DNA of 5,283 nucleotides from Candidatus Zixiibacteriota bacterium (GTDB taxonomy: Bacteria > Zixibacteria > MSB-5A5 > GN15 > PGXB01), in the NCBI GenBank assembly GCA_024230695.1, contig JAAERC010000860.1, positions 1 through 5,283 on the forward strand. Reading direction: 5' to 3'. The notes below the pieces were generated by a model. That model made no database searches and was not told the origin of the DNA. It worked only from the letters and a program-made list of their open reading frames with translations. Made by a program: the position numbers and the translations under genes. Position 1 is the first letter of the stretch, and each line of letters begins with the position of its first letter. Shown here piece by piece: positions 4,299 to 5,283 of this stretch.

Positions 4299-5283
4299 AT
4301 ACCTTTTTCCAATTCGCTAAAACTTCAACCAGCAGTCGCAATCCATTTCCGGTCTGGCCTTTTGGAATATACGGACGACCCTTTTTTTCGATATCCACAC
4401 ATGCAATATCAATATGTATCCAGGGCCAGGATCCAATAAAGTTTTCTAAAAAGGCGGTCGCGGTAATTGTTCCTGAGTACGGCCCAGCGGCATTTTTTAA
4501 ATCGGCAATCGATGATTTCATCATCTCCCGATGTTCGTCCCAGATCGGCAAATGCCAAACTAATTCGCCGCATTTTTCAGACGCATCTTTGATAAGTCCA
4601 ATAAATTTCTCATTATTCCCTAAATATGGAATTCCGGCATATCCCAAAATATACTTGGTTGCGCCGGTTAAGGTCGCAATATCAATAACCGCCTTGGGAT
4701 TAAATTCATTGGCATAATCCAGGGCGTCTGCTAATATCAACCGTCCTTCAGCATCGGTATTAAGAATCTCAATTGTTTTTCCCTTACGTGAAGTAACAAT
4801 ATCCCCCGGTTTGATAGCTCGCCCTGAAGGCATATTTTCGGCCAATGGAATTATCCCGATAATATTTTGTTTCAGCTCTAACCGGGCGGCGGTTACTACC
4901 GTTGACAAAACAATACCGCCTCCGGACATATCACCTTTCATTTCATCCATATCAGGCGCTTTTTTCAAACTGATACCACCGGTATCAAAAGTAATACCCT
5001 TACCAACTAAAACTATTGGGCGCCCCCCTTTCTTACCACCCTGGTAATTTACCACTACTACCCGTGATGGTTTTTCAGAGCCCTGTCCAACCGCCAGTAA
5101 AGCACCCATATTTTCTGATTTTATTTTGGCCTCATCAAGGATTTCACATCCGAATTTATACTTTTTGGCCAAAGAATTTGCTTTTGAGGCAAATTTCTGC
5201 GGAGTAAGGAAATTGCCCGGTTCGGCGGCCAGCTGTCGAGCCATAATAACACCTTCAGCAATAACTTTCCCTGATTTGATTCC
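4297..5283 (-). CDS. pepA: Leucyl aminopeptidase, peptidase family M17 (N-terminus off the right edge)
   Basis: The frame runs from the right edge to the TAA at 4299-4297, giving 328 residues without an N-terminus. It covers the whole C-terminal catalytic domain of an M17 cytosol aminopeptidase, a two-metal enzyme that removes N-terminal amino acids from peptides in the cytoplasm, usually as a hexamer. Numbering from the edge, the active-site set is complete. 'VGKGITFDTGGISLK' gives Lys95, Asp100 and Lys107, 'MKGDMSGG' gives Asp118, and the family signature 'NTDAEGRL' gives Asp177, Glu179 and Arg181. These correspond to K270, D275, K282, D293, D352, E354 and R356 of E. coli PepA. The domain ends normally with 'HIDIACVD', 'KGQTGNGLRLLVEVLANW' and KKV. 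An in-frame ATG at 5244-5242 is internal, because the conserved 'GKVIAEGVIMARQLAAEPGN' run crosses it. The missing part is the N-terminal domain, about 170 residues in E. coli PepA. The symbol follows the family; some members are named lap. It converges on the propeller gene. Confidence 0.93.
   Translation of the reverse strand, partial: GIKSGKVIAEGVIMARQLAAEPGNFLTPQKFASKANSLAKKYKFGCEILDEAKIKSENMGALLAVGQGSEKPSRVVVVNYQGGKKGGRPIVLVGKGITFDTGGISLKKAPDMDEMKGDMSGGGIVLSTVVTAARLELKQNIIGIIPLAENMPSGRAIKPGDIVTSRKGKTIEILNTDAEGRLILADALDYANEFNPKAVIDIATLTGATKYILGYAGIPYLGNNEKFIGLIKDASEKCGELVWHLPIWDEHREMMKSSIADLKNAAGPYSGTITATAFLENFIGSWPWIHIDIACVDIEKKGRPYIPKGQTGNGLRLLVEVLANWKKV

Noticed and set aside
4283..5207. 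Plus-strand frames of 144, 78 and 63 codons opposite the aminopeptidase
   Set aside because: They are antisense shadows of a gene with a complete M17 active site; the first one begins inside the terminator hairpin.

Overview
The window looks like bacterial chromosomal DNA from the FCB side of the tree (Fibrobacteres-Chlorobi-Bacteroidetes and relatives). The hints are a type I dockerin-like tail with the spacing 'NILDI..INF.YKDG.AP', secreted beta-propellers, an outer-membrane barrel protein and a pyruvate:ferredoxin oxidoreductase tail. The dockerin style reminds me of candidate phylum Zixibacteria, but that is recollection of style and not a database result. I see no rRNA, tRNA or CRISPR array.

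Layout. (1) 2-175 is the C-terminal end of a gene that looks like pyruvate:ferredoxin/flavodoxin oxidoreductase, followed by a strong intrinsic terminator. The gap 176-376 otherwise holds only a small hairpin (291-304) and a minus-strand terminator. (2) 377-683, minus strand, is the 3' remnant of a secreted beta-propeller/dockerin protein. It is cut off at a REP-like repeat and has no plausible start codon. (3) 676-1334 is a compact mobile unit: a Y1/HUH REP-associated transposase (RAYT) gene between two inverted REP hairpins, each with a GTAG tetranucleotide at the foot of its stem. (4) 1358-1948 is an AT-rich orphan gene for a secreted or lipid-anchored protein. (5) 1949-2035 is a second, decayed inverted REP pair without a transposase. 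Region 2-5 is more AT-rich than the flanks and reads as an accessory patch shaped by REP/RAYT activity.

(6) From about 2100 the sequence looks like stable chromosome again. A near-consensus sigma-70 promoter with a perfect dyad in its spacer precedes, after a leader of about 150 nt, a gene for a 283-residue outer-membrane beta-barrel protein. A second promoter then drives a 336-residue periplasmic TolB/PD40-type beta-propeller gene with a TTG start. (7) A GC-rich hairpin with T-runs ends that gene and overlaps the stop codon of a convergent minus-strand gene, an M17 leucyl aminopeptidase. That gene runs off the right edge with its whole metal and catalytic site present.

The barrel and propeller genes are co-oriented and both products are exported, so they may work together at the envelope, but each seems to have its own promoter. 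The best candidate for something not yet described is the REP/RAYT family here: an intact transposase unit with GTAG-REP ends, a decayed REP pair nearby, an unknown secreted protein gene between them and a truncated dockerin gene at one edge.
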